Below, piece by piece: positions 17,784 to 26,085 of a stretch of DNA of 44,798 nt. Position numbers and translations under genes: made by a program. The stretch lies in contig NZ_CAJXTC010000041.1 of the NCBI RefSeq assembly GCF_913060805.1, positions 1 through 44,798 on the forward strand, read 5' to 3'. Below the pieces are notes generated by a model, which was not told the DNA's origin, made no database searches, and saw nothing but the letters and a program-made list of their open reading frames with translations. Position 1 is the stretch's first letter. Each line of letters begins with the position of its first letter. The DNA comes from an uncultured Draconibacterium sp. (GTDB taxonomy: Bacteria > Bacteroidota > Bacteroidia > Bacteroidales > Prolixibacteraceae).

Positions 17784-17933
17784 ATGATATTAGGAGTATC
17801 TGAATGGCTAAGCGGCAAATTAGGCTGGAATGTAACAACAATACGGATTGCATTTGTAGTTGGCGTATTTATTTTTGGTGTAGGACTGGGTTTGTACTTT
17901 ATTCTTTGGCTCGTAAAAATGTTCTCGAAATAA
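17784..17933 (+). CDS. PspC-domain small membrane protein
   Basis: This 49-residue protein translates as MILGVSEWLSGKLGWNVTTI and then RIAFVVGVFIFGVGLGLYFI followed by LWLVKMFSK. It matches the compact PspC domain: a short amphipathic G-V-x-E-x-L-S segment, the T-x-x-R-I-x-F junction, and one membrane helix (about 22-44) with LGLYFILW. PspC proteins act in envelope stress (phage shock) responses; stand-alone short ones are common in Bacteroidota with unknown partners. The ATG is preceded by an A/T-rich leader, as usual in this group. It is too short for most gene callers. It stands alone between mazG and phoH. Confidence 0.8.
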   Translation: MILGVSEWLSGKLGWNVTTIRIAFVVGVFIFGVGLGLYFILWLVKMFSK

Positions 17934-18011
17934 AAAAATTTCCAATTCCTCCATCGTTCAGAAATTGAATATCAAAGCCTTCCGACATGCGATAGTGGCA
18001 ATTTATTTTCG

Positions 18012-18019
18012 TAAATTTG
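18012..18019 (+). promoter_or_regulatory. Probable -7 element of phoH
   Basis: TAAATTTG matches the Bacteroidota -7 consensus 27 bases before the TTG start codon. No good TTTG is seen 19-23 bases upstream. Confidence 0.45.
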
Positions 18020-18046
18020 CCGTGCTTAAATTTTTAAGAAGACACA

Positions 18047-19036
18047 TTGGATAAACAAATTTTACTGGAAGGAATTGATCTCCTTGAATTTTTTGGAGTA
18101 AACAATTCGAAAATTGAACTGATAAAAAGGCTGTTCCCAAAAATTAAGATCACTGCACGGGGCCACGCCTTGTTCGTTCAGGGGGAGCCATCGGAAATAA
18201 AAGCTTTTGAGAAAAAGTTCGCCCTCATTCTCGATCATTATTACCAGTACAATATGCTCTCGGAAGAAATTATTCACGAGCTGTTGGATTCGGGTATTTC
18301 TTCGTTTGAAGAAAGCAGCACCGGTGAACCCGATATTATCGTTTTTGGTAACAGCGGGAAACCCGTTCGTGCCCGCACGCCCAACCAACGCCGGTTGGTG
18401 GAAGCCAGTGCAAAAAACGATTTGATTTTTGCCATTGGTCCGGCGGGAACTGGAAAAACCTATACCGCAATTGCACTGGCAGTAAGAGCACTAAAAAATA
18501 AAGAAATACGTAAGATTATTTTGAGTCGCCCGGCTGTTGAGGCCGGCGAGAACCTGGGTTTTCTTCCCGGCGATTTAAAAGATAAGATCGATCCGTATTT
18601 GCAACCACTTTACGATGCTTTGCAGGATATGATCCCGCCGAAAAAACTGGAGGAATTTCTGAAAGACGGCGTGATACAAATTGCCCCGTTGGCTTTTATG
18701 CGCGGACGAACATTGAGCAACGCTTATGTTATTCTCGACGAAGCACAAAATACCACCGTTAACCAGCTAAAAATGTTTCTAACCCGAATGGGACTCAACG
18801 CCAAATTTATTATTACCGGCGATGTTACACAGATCGACCTTCCGAGAAAAAGTCATTCAGGCTTGATACAGGCGCTGAAAATTTTGAAGGGAATTAAAAA
18901 TATCGGGAACATTTATTTCGATAAAAAAGACATTGTACGCCACCGTTTGGTACGCGACATTGTAGAAGCTTACGATAAACATGACGAGGAGAAAATTGAG
19001 ATAAAAACTGAATCGAAAGATAAAGGCGAAAAGTAA
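18047..19036 (+). CDS. phoH: PhoH family ATPase
   Basis: This 329-residue protein has an N-terminal KH-like region (about 1-100) and a PhoH P-loop domain with Walker A GPAGTGKT (131-138) and Walker B VILDEAQNTT (about 226-235). PhoH proteins are RNA-associated ATPases linked to phosphate stress and ribosome/RNA metabolism. The start is a TTG: an in-frame stop lies 12 bases upstream, and the first residues (MDKQILLEGIDLLEFFGVNN) resemble the conserved Bacteroidota PhoH N-terminus, so a later ATG would cut conserved sequence. The C-terminus is highly charged. It is followed by purC on the same strand after 163 bases that hold a separate promoter element. Confidence 0.93.
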   Translation: MDKQILLEGIDLLEFFGVNNSKIELIKRLFPKIKITARGHALFVQGEPSEIKAFEKKFALILDHYYQYNMLSEEIIHELLDSGISSFEESSTGEPDIIVFGNSGKPVRARTPNQRRLVEASAKNDLIFAIGPAGTGKTYTAIALAVRALKNKEIRKIILSRPAVEAGENLGFLPGDLKDKIDPYLQPLYDALQDMIPPKKLEEFLKDGVIQIAPLAFMRGRTLSNAYVILDEAQNTTVNQLKMFLTRMGLNAKFIITGDVTQIDLPRKSHSGLIQALKILKGIKNIGNIYFDKKDIVRHRLVRDIVEAYDKHDEEKIEIKTESKDKGEK

Positions 19037-19124
19037 ATCATTCTTCAGTTTGTAAAACCGTTAAAACTTTAACCATTTTACAATTTATCAGTTTTACAAT
19101 TTCCGGAGTTAAACAAAAACCAGC

Positions 19125-19132
19125 TAAATTTG
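19125..19132 (+). promoter_or_regulatory. Probable -7 element of purC
   Basis: TAAATTTG lies 67 bases before the ATG of purC. The -33 region has only a weak TTTC. No purine riboswitch fold is evident in the short leader. Confidence 0.4.
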
Positions 19133-19199
19133 TAATAAAAGCGGAAAAGCATTTTAACACAGACAATAAGTATAATACAACAATAAATATTCAACAAAA

Positions 19200-20150
19200 A
19201 TGGGTAACGCACTTACAAAAACAAGTTTCAATTTCCCGGGACAAAAAAGCCACTACAAAGGTAAAGTTCGCGACGTATACAACATTAACGACGACTTTTT
19301 GGTGATGGTTGTTTCCGATCGCATTTCAGCATTCGACGTGGTACTGCCAAAAGGAATTCCTTTTAAAGGCCAGGTACTTAACCAGATTGCAGAGAAATTT
19401 TTGGATGCTACTGCCGATATTGTTCCGAACTGGAAAATAGCAACACCCGATCCGAACGTAACAGTGGGTCATTTTTGCGAAACTTTCCCGGTAGAAATGA
19501 TCGTGCGCGGTTATTTAACCGGTAGTTCGTGGAGATTGTACAAAAATGGCGGTCGCGACATTTGCGGCGTTCCGCTTCCTGAAGGTTTGAAAGAACACCA
19601 GGCTTTTCCTGAACCGCTGTTAACGCCAACAACAAAAGCAGAGCAAGGCGCTCACGACGAAAACATTTCGCGCGAAGAGATCATCGCACAGGGATTGGTT
19701 TCGGAAGAAGATTACAAAGAACTGGAACGTATTTCGTTGGCGCTGTTTAAACGTGGTAGCGAAATTGCCAAAGAAATGGGATTGATTTTGGTAGACACCA
19801 AATACGAGTTCGGTAAAAAAGATGGTCAGATTTACCTCATCGACGAAATTCATACACCCGATTCATCGCGTTATTTCTACGCCGACGGTTACCAGGAACG
19901 TTTTGATAAAGGCGAAAACCAAAAGCAACTTTCGAAAGAGTTTGTTCGCGAGTGGTTAATGGAAAACAATTTCCAGGGCCGCGACGGCGATGTACTTCCT
20001 GAAATTCCTGAGTCGTTTGTTAACGAGGTTTCAGAAAGATACATTGAATTGTACGAAAACATTACCGGCGATAAATTCGTAAAATCGGACACTACTAAAA
20101 TTGAAGACCGCATTGAAACTGCCGTTAACGATTTTTTGAAGCAAGCATAA
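19200..20150 (+). CDS. purC: Phosphoribosylaminoimidazole-succinocarboxamide synthase (SAICAR synthase)
   Basis: This 316-residue enzyme joins CAIR and aspartate with ATP to give SAICAR in purine biosynthesis. Diagnostic sequences include the N-terminal [12 protein letters not shown] (the ATP-binding GKVRD loop, about 20-25), [14 protein letters not shown] (about 37-50), the [10 protein letters not shown] substrate loop (about 103-112) and [13 protein letters not shown] (about 212-224). The length, with a C-terminal extension, matches the longer (about 300-residue) bacterial/yeast-type form rather than the 237-residue E. coli form. It is monocistronic, with a promoter element upstream and a strong terminator downstream. 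Confidence 0.97.
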   Translation: MGNALTKTSFNFPGQKSHYKGKVRDVYNINDDFLVMVVSDRISAFDVVLPKGIPFKGQVLNQIAEKFLDATADIVPNWKIATPDPNVTVGHFCETFPVEMIVRGYLTGSSWRLYKNGGRDICGVPLPEGLKEHQAFPEPLLTPTTKAEQGAHDENISREEIIAQGLVSEEDYKELERISLALFKRGSEIAKEMGLILVDTKYEFGKKDGQIYLIDEIHTPDSSRYFYADGYQERFDKGENQKQLSKEFVREWLMENNFQGRDGDVLPEIPESFVNEVSERYIELYENITGDKFVKSDTTKIEDRIETAVNDFLKQA

Positions 20151-20174
20151 AAGAATAACGATCATAAACTAAAG

Positions 20175-20208
20175 ACACCTGCTTAATTTTAAGCGGGTGT
20201 TTTTGTTT
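20175..20208 (+). terminator. Rho-independent terminator after purC
   Basis: ACACCTGCTTAA (20175-20186) pairs with TTAAGCGGGTGT (20189-20200) with one G-U pair, followed by TTTTGTTTG. Confidence 0.88.
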
Positions 20209-20264
20209 GTAATATTTATTGTTAACTTTCTACCCTTAAACACGAATACAAAACCAGAATCTCT

Positions 20265-21737
20265 ATGTTTAAACCTCTTCTTGTAAGCCTAATTTTACTA
20301 GTTAGTTATCAGTGTTTACATGCTCAAAAGAAATACATTAACCGAAAGATAGCCCAGAAAAATTACGAAGGTTATATGTTAATGACAGAAGAAAAGTACC
20401 AGGATGCGCTGCAACTTTTTAACGAAGCACTGAACGAAGATCCCGAGGCCTTTTTCATCTATCAAAACAGGGCACTTTGTAAACTACAATTAAATGATAC
20501 GGTTGGGGCAATTACCGATTTTAAATCGAATATTGATTTAGAACCCGATAACGCCGAAACTCGATACGCACTGGGAAATCTCTACAAACATCGGAAAGAC
20601 TCAGTAAATGCGCTTAACTATTTTGTTCAGGCGATAGACGTTGCGGCGGATGATTTCAGCCAAACAAAACTGTTATACATGAACCAGTTTGCCGGAAACT
20701 ATTACCGTTTGAATGAAAAGTACGATTCGGCGCTGGTGTTTTACGATCGGGTTAAAAACTATACGCCCGATAATTCCTCGGTATACATCAATTCTGCCGT
20801 GTGCTATTTCTACATCGACAGTATTGATAGTTTCTGTGCCGACCTTGAAGAGGCATTTATTCTGGGAGGAGATATAAACTGTATTGCTTTAAGTGCGTAT
20901 TGCGACGGATGCTCGCATTTGCTGGAAGCCCGCGGCCACACCGACACACTTTCGAGAGCTCTTGACACAAGATTGGCAGGAATAATTTCGGATACGATCT
21001 ACTATCCGAATATGACGAATAACGAATATGATATTTCGGAAACTGATTATAACCGAAAAGTTAAAGTATATTTTAATGATAACTGGCAAATATGTTTACC
21101 GGGTGAAGCCAGCTACTACAGGAAAGCTTTCTGGGCAAAATACCTGAATAGTTTTGGTGGCGAATTTGAGGATTACTACATCAGCGGAGAACTATATGCC
21201 ACCGGGAGACTCGAACGAAACAGAATAAATGGCGACTACCGGGAGTTTTATAAAAACGGAAACCTGAAACTAGAAGCCCATTTCACGAATACACTCCCTC
21301 GCGGAATTTGGATCTATTATAATGAGGACGGCACAGAGGATATGCGGGTAATTTTCAAGAACGAATCGTTTGAGTTGAAAATAGTAAATGAAAATAATCC
21401 CAATTATCACCTTAACTCAGGCAATGGAGAATTCGAAATCTTTATCGAAAAATGGCCGGAAATCTCCTTTGTTCTCCGTGGTGAATATCTTGATCATATG
21501 AAAACCGGAAAGTGGACGTATAGCCAGGGTGATGAAATAATTTTACAGGAAAAATACAAAAATGGTGAATTCAGAAATGGCTTCGTAAATACTGATCAAG
21601 GGAGATTGCCGATAGCTGACAGCGCCCTTAAGCCTGCAATTTTTATCCCTCCCCACATAACTCAAATTGGAGGGCTCTATTTTAGCTCGGTTGAAGCCGC
21701 CAATTATTATTCGTATATAAAAACTGTTGGCTTATAA
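20265..21737 (+). CDS. Exported TPR protein with C-terminal MORN/YwqK-like repeats
   Basis: This 490-residue protein has a signal peptide (MFKPLLVSLILLVSYQCLHA, cleavage near 20), then tetratricopeptide repeats (about 32-200; for example YQDALQLFNEALNEDPEAF, with further units at NDTVGAITDFKSNIDLEPDN and KDSVNALNYFVQAIDVA). Residues about 290-450 contain repeated G-x-Y/W-x-x-Y/F-x-x-x-G units (NGDYREFYKNGNLK, PRGIWIYYNEDGTED, KTGKWTYSQGDE), similar to MORN-variant/YwqK-type repeats common in Bacteroidota exported proteins. Such proteins are presumed periplasmic scaffolds; no catalytic motif is seen. It lies downstream of the purC terminator and 68 bases before the thioredoxin-like gene. Confidence 0.8.
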   Translation: MFKPLLVSLILLVSYQCLHAQKKYINRKIAQKNYEGYMLMTEEKYQDALQLFNEALNEDPEAFFIYQNRALCKLQLNDTVGAITDFKSNIDLEPDNAETRYALGNLYKHRKDSVNALNYFVQAIDVAADDFSQTKLLYMNQFAGNYYRLNEKYDSALVFYDRVKNYTPDNSSVYINSAVCYFYIDSIDSFCADLEEAFILGGDINCIALSAYCDGCSHLLEARGHTDTLSRALDTRLAGIISDTIYYPNMTNNEYDISETDYNRKVKVYFNDNWQICLPGEASYYRKAFWAKYLNSFGGEFEDYYISGELYATGRLERNRINGDYREFYKNGNLKLEAHFTNTLPRGIWIYYNEDGTEDMRVIFKNESFELKIVNENNPNYHLNSGNGEFEIFIEKWPEISFVLRGEYLDHMKTGKWTYSQGDEIILQEKYKNGEFRNGFVNTDQGRLPIADSALKPAIFIPPHITQIGGLYFSSVEAANYYSYIKTVGL

Positions 21738-21805
21738 AGCGAATTTTGTTTTCTTCGCTAAAGTGAAATTTCATGTTGCTTATTTCTCACTTAAAAAATT
21801 GAATA

Positions 21806-22312
21806 ATGAAAAAATTGACGATACTGGTTTTACTGGCATTCTTCGCCATAACTACTTTTGCTCAAGACGAATTCACCCTGGTAAAAGAAGGCGATACTGC
21901 TCCCGATTTCTCCATAACAATGCAAGACGGTTCGGTAAAAAAACTATCAGATTTGAAAGGGAAAGTGGTGTGGATAAACTTTTTTGCCAACTGGTGCCCG
22001 CCATGCCGAAAAGAGTTGCCTCATCTTGAAAAAGAAGTGTACCAAAAACTAAAAGCAAACGAAAACTTCGAGGTATTGGTCATCGGGCGCGAACACGATT
22101 GGGAAACGGTCAATAAATTTAAAGCCGAGAATAATTACACACTTCCCTTCTACCCCGATGCGGAACGCGATATCTTTTCGAAATACGCCAAACAAAACAT
22201 TCCGCGTAACTTTATAATCGATAAAGACGGAAAAATTGCAGTCGCTTCCATTGGTTTTAAAGAAGACGAATTCAATAAAATTATTGAAAAGGTGCATGAA
22301 CTGATTAACTAG
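21806..22312 (+). CDS. TlpA/ResA-like periplasmic thiol-disulfide oxidoreductase
   Basis: This 168-residue protein has a Sec signal peptide (MKKLTILVLLAFFAITTFAQ) and a thioredoxin fold with active site WCPPC (63-67) in FFANWCPPCRKELPHL. The usual cis-proline segment is the IPRNFIIDKDG around residue 132. Members of the TlpA/ResA group reduce disulfides in the periplasm, often for cytochrome c maturation or reactivation of periplasmic enzymes. No cytochrome or ccm gene is near. The ATG at 21806 begins the signal peptide directly. It ends at a strong terminator. Confidence 0.93.
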   Translation: MKKLTILVLLAFFAITTFAQDEFTLVKEGDTAPDFSITMQDGSVKKLSDLKGKVVWINFFANWCPPCRKELPHLEKEVYQKLKANENFEVLVIGREHDWETVNKFKAENNYTLPFYPDAERDIFSKYAKQNIPRNFIIDKDGKIAVASIGFKEDEFNKIIEKVHELIN

Positions 22313-22335
22313 GATTTAAACAATATTAATAAAAG

Positions 22336-22367
22336 AGCTGTTTGTATTTTACAAGCAGCTTTTTTTA
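22336..22367 (+). terminator. Rho-independent terminator after the TlpA-like gene
   Basis: AGCTGTTTGTA (22336-22346) pairs with TACAAGCAGCT (22350-22360) with one G-U pair, followed by TTTTTTATG. Confidence 0.88.
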
Positions 22368-22426
22368 TGCTTTGAATTAAACACAAAACGCTGATAATTA
22401 ATTTACTCACTAAAAACATAACTTTT

Positions 22427-23644
22427 ATGAAAAAACTGCAATTGAAAATCCTGGCACTGTTCTGTGCCGGAGCATTAGTTTACTCGTGTAACGACACTCT
22501 TGTAAGCGACGAAAACGTTGATGAAGCTGTAGAACTTAAATCGGCATCATCATCGAAAAACAGTTACATTGTTGTACTGAACGATGCTGATCTTACGGCA
22601 GAACTGGCACAGCTAAAAGGTTACGAAAAGAAACAAAATGCTGTAAAAGCAAAGTCGGCGAAAATATTAAAACGTGCCGGCATTACCGACGGTGAAATTG
22701 GCCATGTTTACGGCAGTGCCTTAAAAGGATTCTCTGTAAAAATTGCTCCCGGGCAATTAAAGAAACTCGAAAACGATGCTTCGGTGGCTTATATCGAGGC
22801 CGATAAAGTTGTCGCTTTGGCTCCACCTCCTGGAAAAGGTCCTAACAAAGGCGACGGTGGCGACACCGGAGGCGGTGGACCATCAACGCAGGAAACTCCA
22901 TGGGGAATTACCCGTGTTGGCGGTGCTGCTGTCGGAACAGGGAAAGTTGCCTGGATTATTGATTCTGGAATTGATTTGGATCATCCTGATTTGAATGTAG
23001 ACAAAATAAAAAGTGAGACATTCTTGGGAGGAAAGTCAACTCCAGATGATCAAAATGGACATGGAACCCATGTTGCCGGAACAATTGCAGCAAAAGACAA
23101 CTCTGAAGGTGTTGTTGGTGTTGCAGCCGGAGCAACGGTTGTTGCAGTTCGCGTACTCGATCGCCGAGGAAGCGGCACGGTTTCCGGTGTAGTTGCCGGA
23201 GTTGATTACGTGGCTAATAATGCATCACCGGGAGATGTAGCAAATATGAGTCTTGGCGGCGGTATTTCTACGACACTGGACAATGCTGTTTTAGCAGCCG
23301 CATTAAGCTGTCCATTTGTTTTAGCAGCCGGTAACGAAAGTGATGATGCAAACAGTCATTCTCCTGCACGCGTAGGTGATGAAAGCACAAAAGTTTTCAC
23401 TATTTCAGCTTGTGACAGTAACGATAACTGGGCCTATTTCTCGAATTACGGAAGTGCCGTTGATTATTGCGCACCGGGTTACAGTATCAAGTCAACCTGG
23501 AAAGACGGAGGATACAATACCATTAGCGGAACATCAATGGCTTCGCCGCACGCAGCGGGTGTTCTTTTAATTGGATCAGCCAAAGCAGATGGTTATGTAA
23601 ATGGTGATCCGGATGGCAACCCGGATCCTATAATTTCTTGGTAA
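22427..23644 (+). CDS. Subtilisin-family (S8) serine protease, lipoprotein
   Basis: This 405-residue protease has a lipoprotein signal peptide ending ALVYSC (lipobox cysteine about residue 21), an inhibitor I9 propeptide (about 45-125, from SYIVVLND to VAYIEADKVV) and a Gly/Pro linker (about 127-150). The S8 domain carries the catalytic triad in WIIDSGIDLDHPD (aspartate about 180), NGHGTHVAG (histidine about 214) and SGTSMASPHAAG (serine about 369). The proteinase K-like organisation suggests self-activation by propeptide cleavage. If the lipobox is used, it would be anchored to the outer membrane and degrade external or periplasmic protein. It has no T9SS domain. It sits between two terminators, so it is monocistronic. 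Confidence 0.94.
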   Translation: MKKLQLKILALFCAGALVYSCNDTLVSDENVDEAVELKSASSSKNSYIVVLNDADLTAELAQLKGYEKKQNAVKAKSAKILKRAGITDGEIGHVYGSALKGFSVKIAPGQLKKLENDASVAYIEADKVVALAPPPGKGPNKGDGGDTGGGGPSTQETPWGITRVGGAAVGTGKVAWIIDSGIDLDHPDLNVDKIKSETFLGGKSTPDDQNGHGTHVAGTIAAKDNSEGVVGVAAGATVVAVRVLDRRGSGTVSGVVAGVDYVANNASPGDVANMSLGGGISTTLDNAVLAAALSCPFVLAAGNESDDANSHSPARVGDESTKVFTISACDSNDNWAYFSNYGSAVDYCAPGYSIKSTWKDGGYNTISGTSMASPHAAGVLLIGSAKADGYVNGDPDGNPDPIISW

Positions 23645-23668
23645 TTATCTAAGTTAAATAGCTCATAG

Positions 23669-23693
23669 CCCGGAGAATTACTCCGGGTTTTTT
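23669..23693 (+). terminator. Rho-independent terminator after the subtilisin gene
   Basis: CCCGGAG (23669-23675), loop AATTA, CTCCGGG (23681-23687), then TTTTTTATT. The T-run ends at the stop codon of the convergent gene. Confidence 0.9.
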
Positions 23694-24765
23694 ATTGCTC
23701 ATCATTTAATAGAATTTCCGCAATTTTATACAGCTCATTCCCCACTTTTGCTCGTGTATCATTGGTAATTACAGCTACAACCATTTTCTCTTTCGGGTAA
23801 ATAATAAGATTAGCACATCCTCCCACCGAACCACCGCCATGACCATAATATTCGCGTCCAAATTCATCGGTCCCTGAAAAGAATCCCATTCCATAGTTTG
23901 TTTTTTCTCCGTTTTTTAAGGTTTGTGGCGTAATCAATTGTTGTTTTATCGCTTCCGGAAAGAGTGTATTATTCAGCATTGCATTCCCAAATTTCACTAA
24001 ATCAACTGAGGTAGAAATAAAACCACCTCCGGCCCATTTGTAACTGTTGTCAACATAAGGAGCATTAATAACCTTACCCTTGTCCATATCATAATAACCG
24101 GCACGAAACACAATGAGCGAATCCATACGCTCGGCAGTTGTTTCGGTCATTTCTAAAGGATTAAAAACACGTGTTTGCATAAAATGCAGAAACTCCTCGC
24201 CTGAAGCCCCTTCCATTACAGCACTTAAAAGATTAAAACCGTAACTGGAATAACTGTATTTTGTTCCCGGCTCAAATAATAAGGTGTCATTCATAAAAAT
24301 TTTCAATCCATGTTTCACGGTTGGGTAATACTTCGACGATAGGTATTCGTCCCCATTATAATGCCTTATTCCAGCCAAATGTCCGGCCACCTGTCGCGTA
24401 GTAATTTCGTATTTCTTTTCAGGGAAATCGGGTACATATTTCTGAAGCGGCGCATCAAGATCAATTTTTCCTTCTTCAATTAAAATACCCAATCCTGCGG
24501 CAGTAAGCGCTTTTGAAATACTTCCTATTCTGAATTTTGTTTTCTCGGGATAAACCGGAACCTGTTGCTCGTAGTTGCTCAAACCAAATCCCTTCGACAA
24601 AACAATTTCATTATCAATCGAAACTGTAGCTGTCCACCCCACCGATTCACTTTCAACACGTAACTGTTCGATGTAATCTTCAGTCGCTTTTATTTTTGGG
24701 TCCTCTTTGGCACAGGAAATTCCTAGAAGCAAGACGATGATTAGCAGATAGTAAAGGTTTTTCAT
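23692..24765 (-). CDS. Beta-lactamase class C-like serine hydrolase, lipoprotein
   Basis: This 357-residue protein has a lipoprotein signal peptide (lipobox LLLGISC, cysteine 18) and a beta-lactamase/transpeptidase-like fold (Pfam Beta-lactamase). The catalytic S-x-x-K is SISK (82-85), the second motif is YSSYG (about 168-172), and the KTG-equivalent is HGG (in YGHGGGSVGG, near residue 320). The family includes class C beta-lactamases, D-aminopeptidases, esterases and penicillin-binding-like proteins. The low similarity expected across the family does not let me assign antibiotic resistance; a cell-wall or ester hydrolase is equally likely. It is convergent with the subtilisin gene and divergent from trhO. 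Confidence 0.9.
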   Translation of the reverse strand: MKNLYYLLIIVLLLGISCAKEDPKIKATEDYIEQLRVESESVGWTATVSIDNEIVLSKGFGLSNYEQQVPVYPEKTKFRIGSISKALTAAGLGILIEEGKIDLDAPLQKYVPDFPEKKYEITTRQVAGHLAGIRHYNGDEYLSSKYYPTVKHGLKIFMNDTLLFEPGTKYSYSSYGFNLLSAVMEGASGEEFLHFMQTRVFNPLEMTETTAERMDSLIVFRAGYYDMDKGKVINAPYVDNSYKWAGGGFISTSVDLVKFGNAMLNNTLFPEAIKQQLITPQTLKNGEKTNYGMGFFSGTDEFGREYYGHGGGSVGGCANLIIYPKEKMVVAVITNDTRAKVGNELYKIAEILLNDEQ

Positions 24766-24871
24766 TGTGGTTCAATTTTGATTTCTGATTTCGCAACGAG
24801 AAGAAGCTATATAAAGTTACAAGAAAAACAGGATTCCGGAAACGTTGCACAATAAAGAATAAATCATCTTT

Positions 24872-24902
24872 TTTGCTCTTTTTGCCAAATTGTGTATTTT
24901 TG
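24872..24902 (+). promoter_or_regulatory. Promoter of trhO
   Basis: TTTG (24872-24875), exactly 19 bases, then TATTTTTG (24895-24902): a full match to the Bacteroidota consensus. It overlaps an upstream in-frame TTG (24873) and thereby supports the ATG at 24927 as the start. Confidence 0.78.
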
Positions 24903-24926
24903 CCGCGCATTTTAAACACAGGTAAC

Positions 24927-25964
24927 ATGTTTTTATACAACCGGGTAAATAAGGAAGAACTAAAAAAAAGGCTGGCTGAAGAAACCTTTCAGCGTAAAAC
25001 GATATCATTTTATCGCTATCACATTCTGGAAAATCCACAAGATTTTAGGGATGAATTGTTCCGCGATTGGTTTCCGCTGGACTGTTTTGGCCGAATTTAT
25101 GTTGCCCGCGAAGGAATTAACGCACAAATGAGCGTACCGGAACACCACTGGGAAGCTTTTGTGGAGACCTTAAAAAAACATGAGATTCTGCAAGACATTC
25201 CGATTAAATATGCCATTGAAGACGATGGGAAATCGTTTTATAAACTAACGATTAAAGTACGCCCAAAACTGGTTGCCGATGGTTTGGATGACGATGCATA
25301 CGATGTTACCAACGTGGGAAAACACTTGTCGGGTGTTGAATTCCACAAATACATCGGGCAGGAAGACACTGTTGTTGTCGACATGCGCAACTACTACGAA
25401 AGCGAGATCGGACATTTTGAAGGTGCTATTTGCCCGGAAGCAGATACTTTCCGCGAAGAACTGGAAATTGTTACCGACCTGCTGGAAGACAAAAAAGATA
25501 AAAAAGTGCTGCTATACTGCACCGGCGGAATCCGCTGCGAAAAAGCAAGCGCTTACCTGAAACATCAGGGATTTAGCGATGTAAACCAGTTGCACGGTGG
25601 AATTTTGGAATATGCCCGCCAGATAAAAACGGAAAATCTCGATTCAAAATTTATTGGTAAAAACTTTGTTTTCGACGAACGTTTGGGCGAAAGTGTAAAC
25701 GGCGAAATCATTTCAAAGTGTCATCAGTGTGGAAAAGCCTGCGACTCGCATACCAACTGCGATAATCAAGGTTGTCATATTTTGTTTATCCAGTGCCCCG
25801 AGTGTGCCGAGAAATACCACGGTTGTTGTACGCCCGAATGTGCCGATGAAAAAATGCAGGGCACCGGCCGACCATCCGATTTGCGCATTGGTTTTGGCAA
25901 CAGCCGTAAATTCAGAAAAAGCCTTTCGTTAATGCGAGTAGAAGAAAACAAATTAAACGTGTGA
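24927..25964 (+). CDS. trhO: tRNA uridine(34) hydroxylase TrhO (YceA-type rhodanese)
   Basis: This 345-residue protein uses a rhodanese domain for prephenate-independent, oxygen-dependent hydroxylation of wobble uridine 34 to ho5U in tRNAs. An N-terminal acylphosphatase-like region (about 18-105, with FGRIYVAREGINAQMSVP) is followed by the rhodanese domain (about 120-225) with active-site loop CTGGIRCEKAS beginning at Cys198. The C-terminal tail is cysteine-rich (CHQCGKACD, then CPECAEKYHGCC), as in the UPF0176 family, and may bind metal. Length and motif order match TrhO. The start at 24927 is fixed by the promoter; an upstream TTG in frame lies inside the -33 element. Confidence 0.93.
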   Translation: MFLYNRVNKEELKKRLAEETFQRKTISFYRYHILENPQDFRDELFRDWFPLDCFGRIYVAREGINAQMSVPEHHWEAFVETLKKHEILQDIPIKYAIEDDGKSFYKLTIKVRPKLVADGLDDDAYDVTNVGKHLSGVEFHKYIGQEDTVVVDMRNYYESEIGHFEGAICPEADTFREELEIVTDLLEDKKDKKVLLYCTGGIRCEKASAYLKHQGFSDVNQLHGGILEYARQIKTENLDSKFIGKNFVFDERLGESVNGEIISKCHQCGKACDSHTNCDNQGCHILFIQCPECAEKYHGCCTPECADEKMQGTGRPSDLRIGFGNSRKFRKSLSLMRVEENKLNV

Positions 25965-25980
25965 TAAAAAGCGCCTTATA

Positions 25981-26050
25981 CGTCATCCTGAACTTGTTTC
26001 AGGATCTTCATTTTACAAAAGTGAGATTCCGAACTAAATTAGGAATGACG
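25981..26050. repeat. Intergenic inverted repeat, REP-like
   Basis: CGTCAT at 25981 and ATGACG at 26050 bound a 70-base unit containing a small hairpin (ATCCTGAA/TTCAGGAT, 25985-26005) and GATTCCGAAC. Two related arms sit in opposite orientation. I recall sequences of this CGTCATTCC...GGAATCTCA type recurring between genes in Bacteroidota genomes; only one copy is in this window. Confidence 0.55.
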
Positions 26051-26073
26051 GTAAAGCATTTATACACATTTCC

Positions 26074-26081
26074 TATTTTTG
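26074..26081 (+). promoter_or_regulatory. Probable -7 element of the dihydrouridine synthase gene
   Basis: TATTTTTG matches TAnnTTTG and ends four bases before the ATG, so the transcript would be leaderless or nearly so. No clear -33 TTTG is found. Confidence 0.4.
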
Positions 26082-26085
26082 CGGC

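Noticed and set aside
23692-24765. The beta-lactamase-fold lipoprotein as an antibiotic resistance gene
   Set aside because: The fold is shared by esterases and peptidases, the second motif is YSS rather than YxN, and the context gives no support for resistance.
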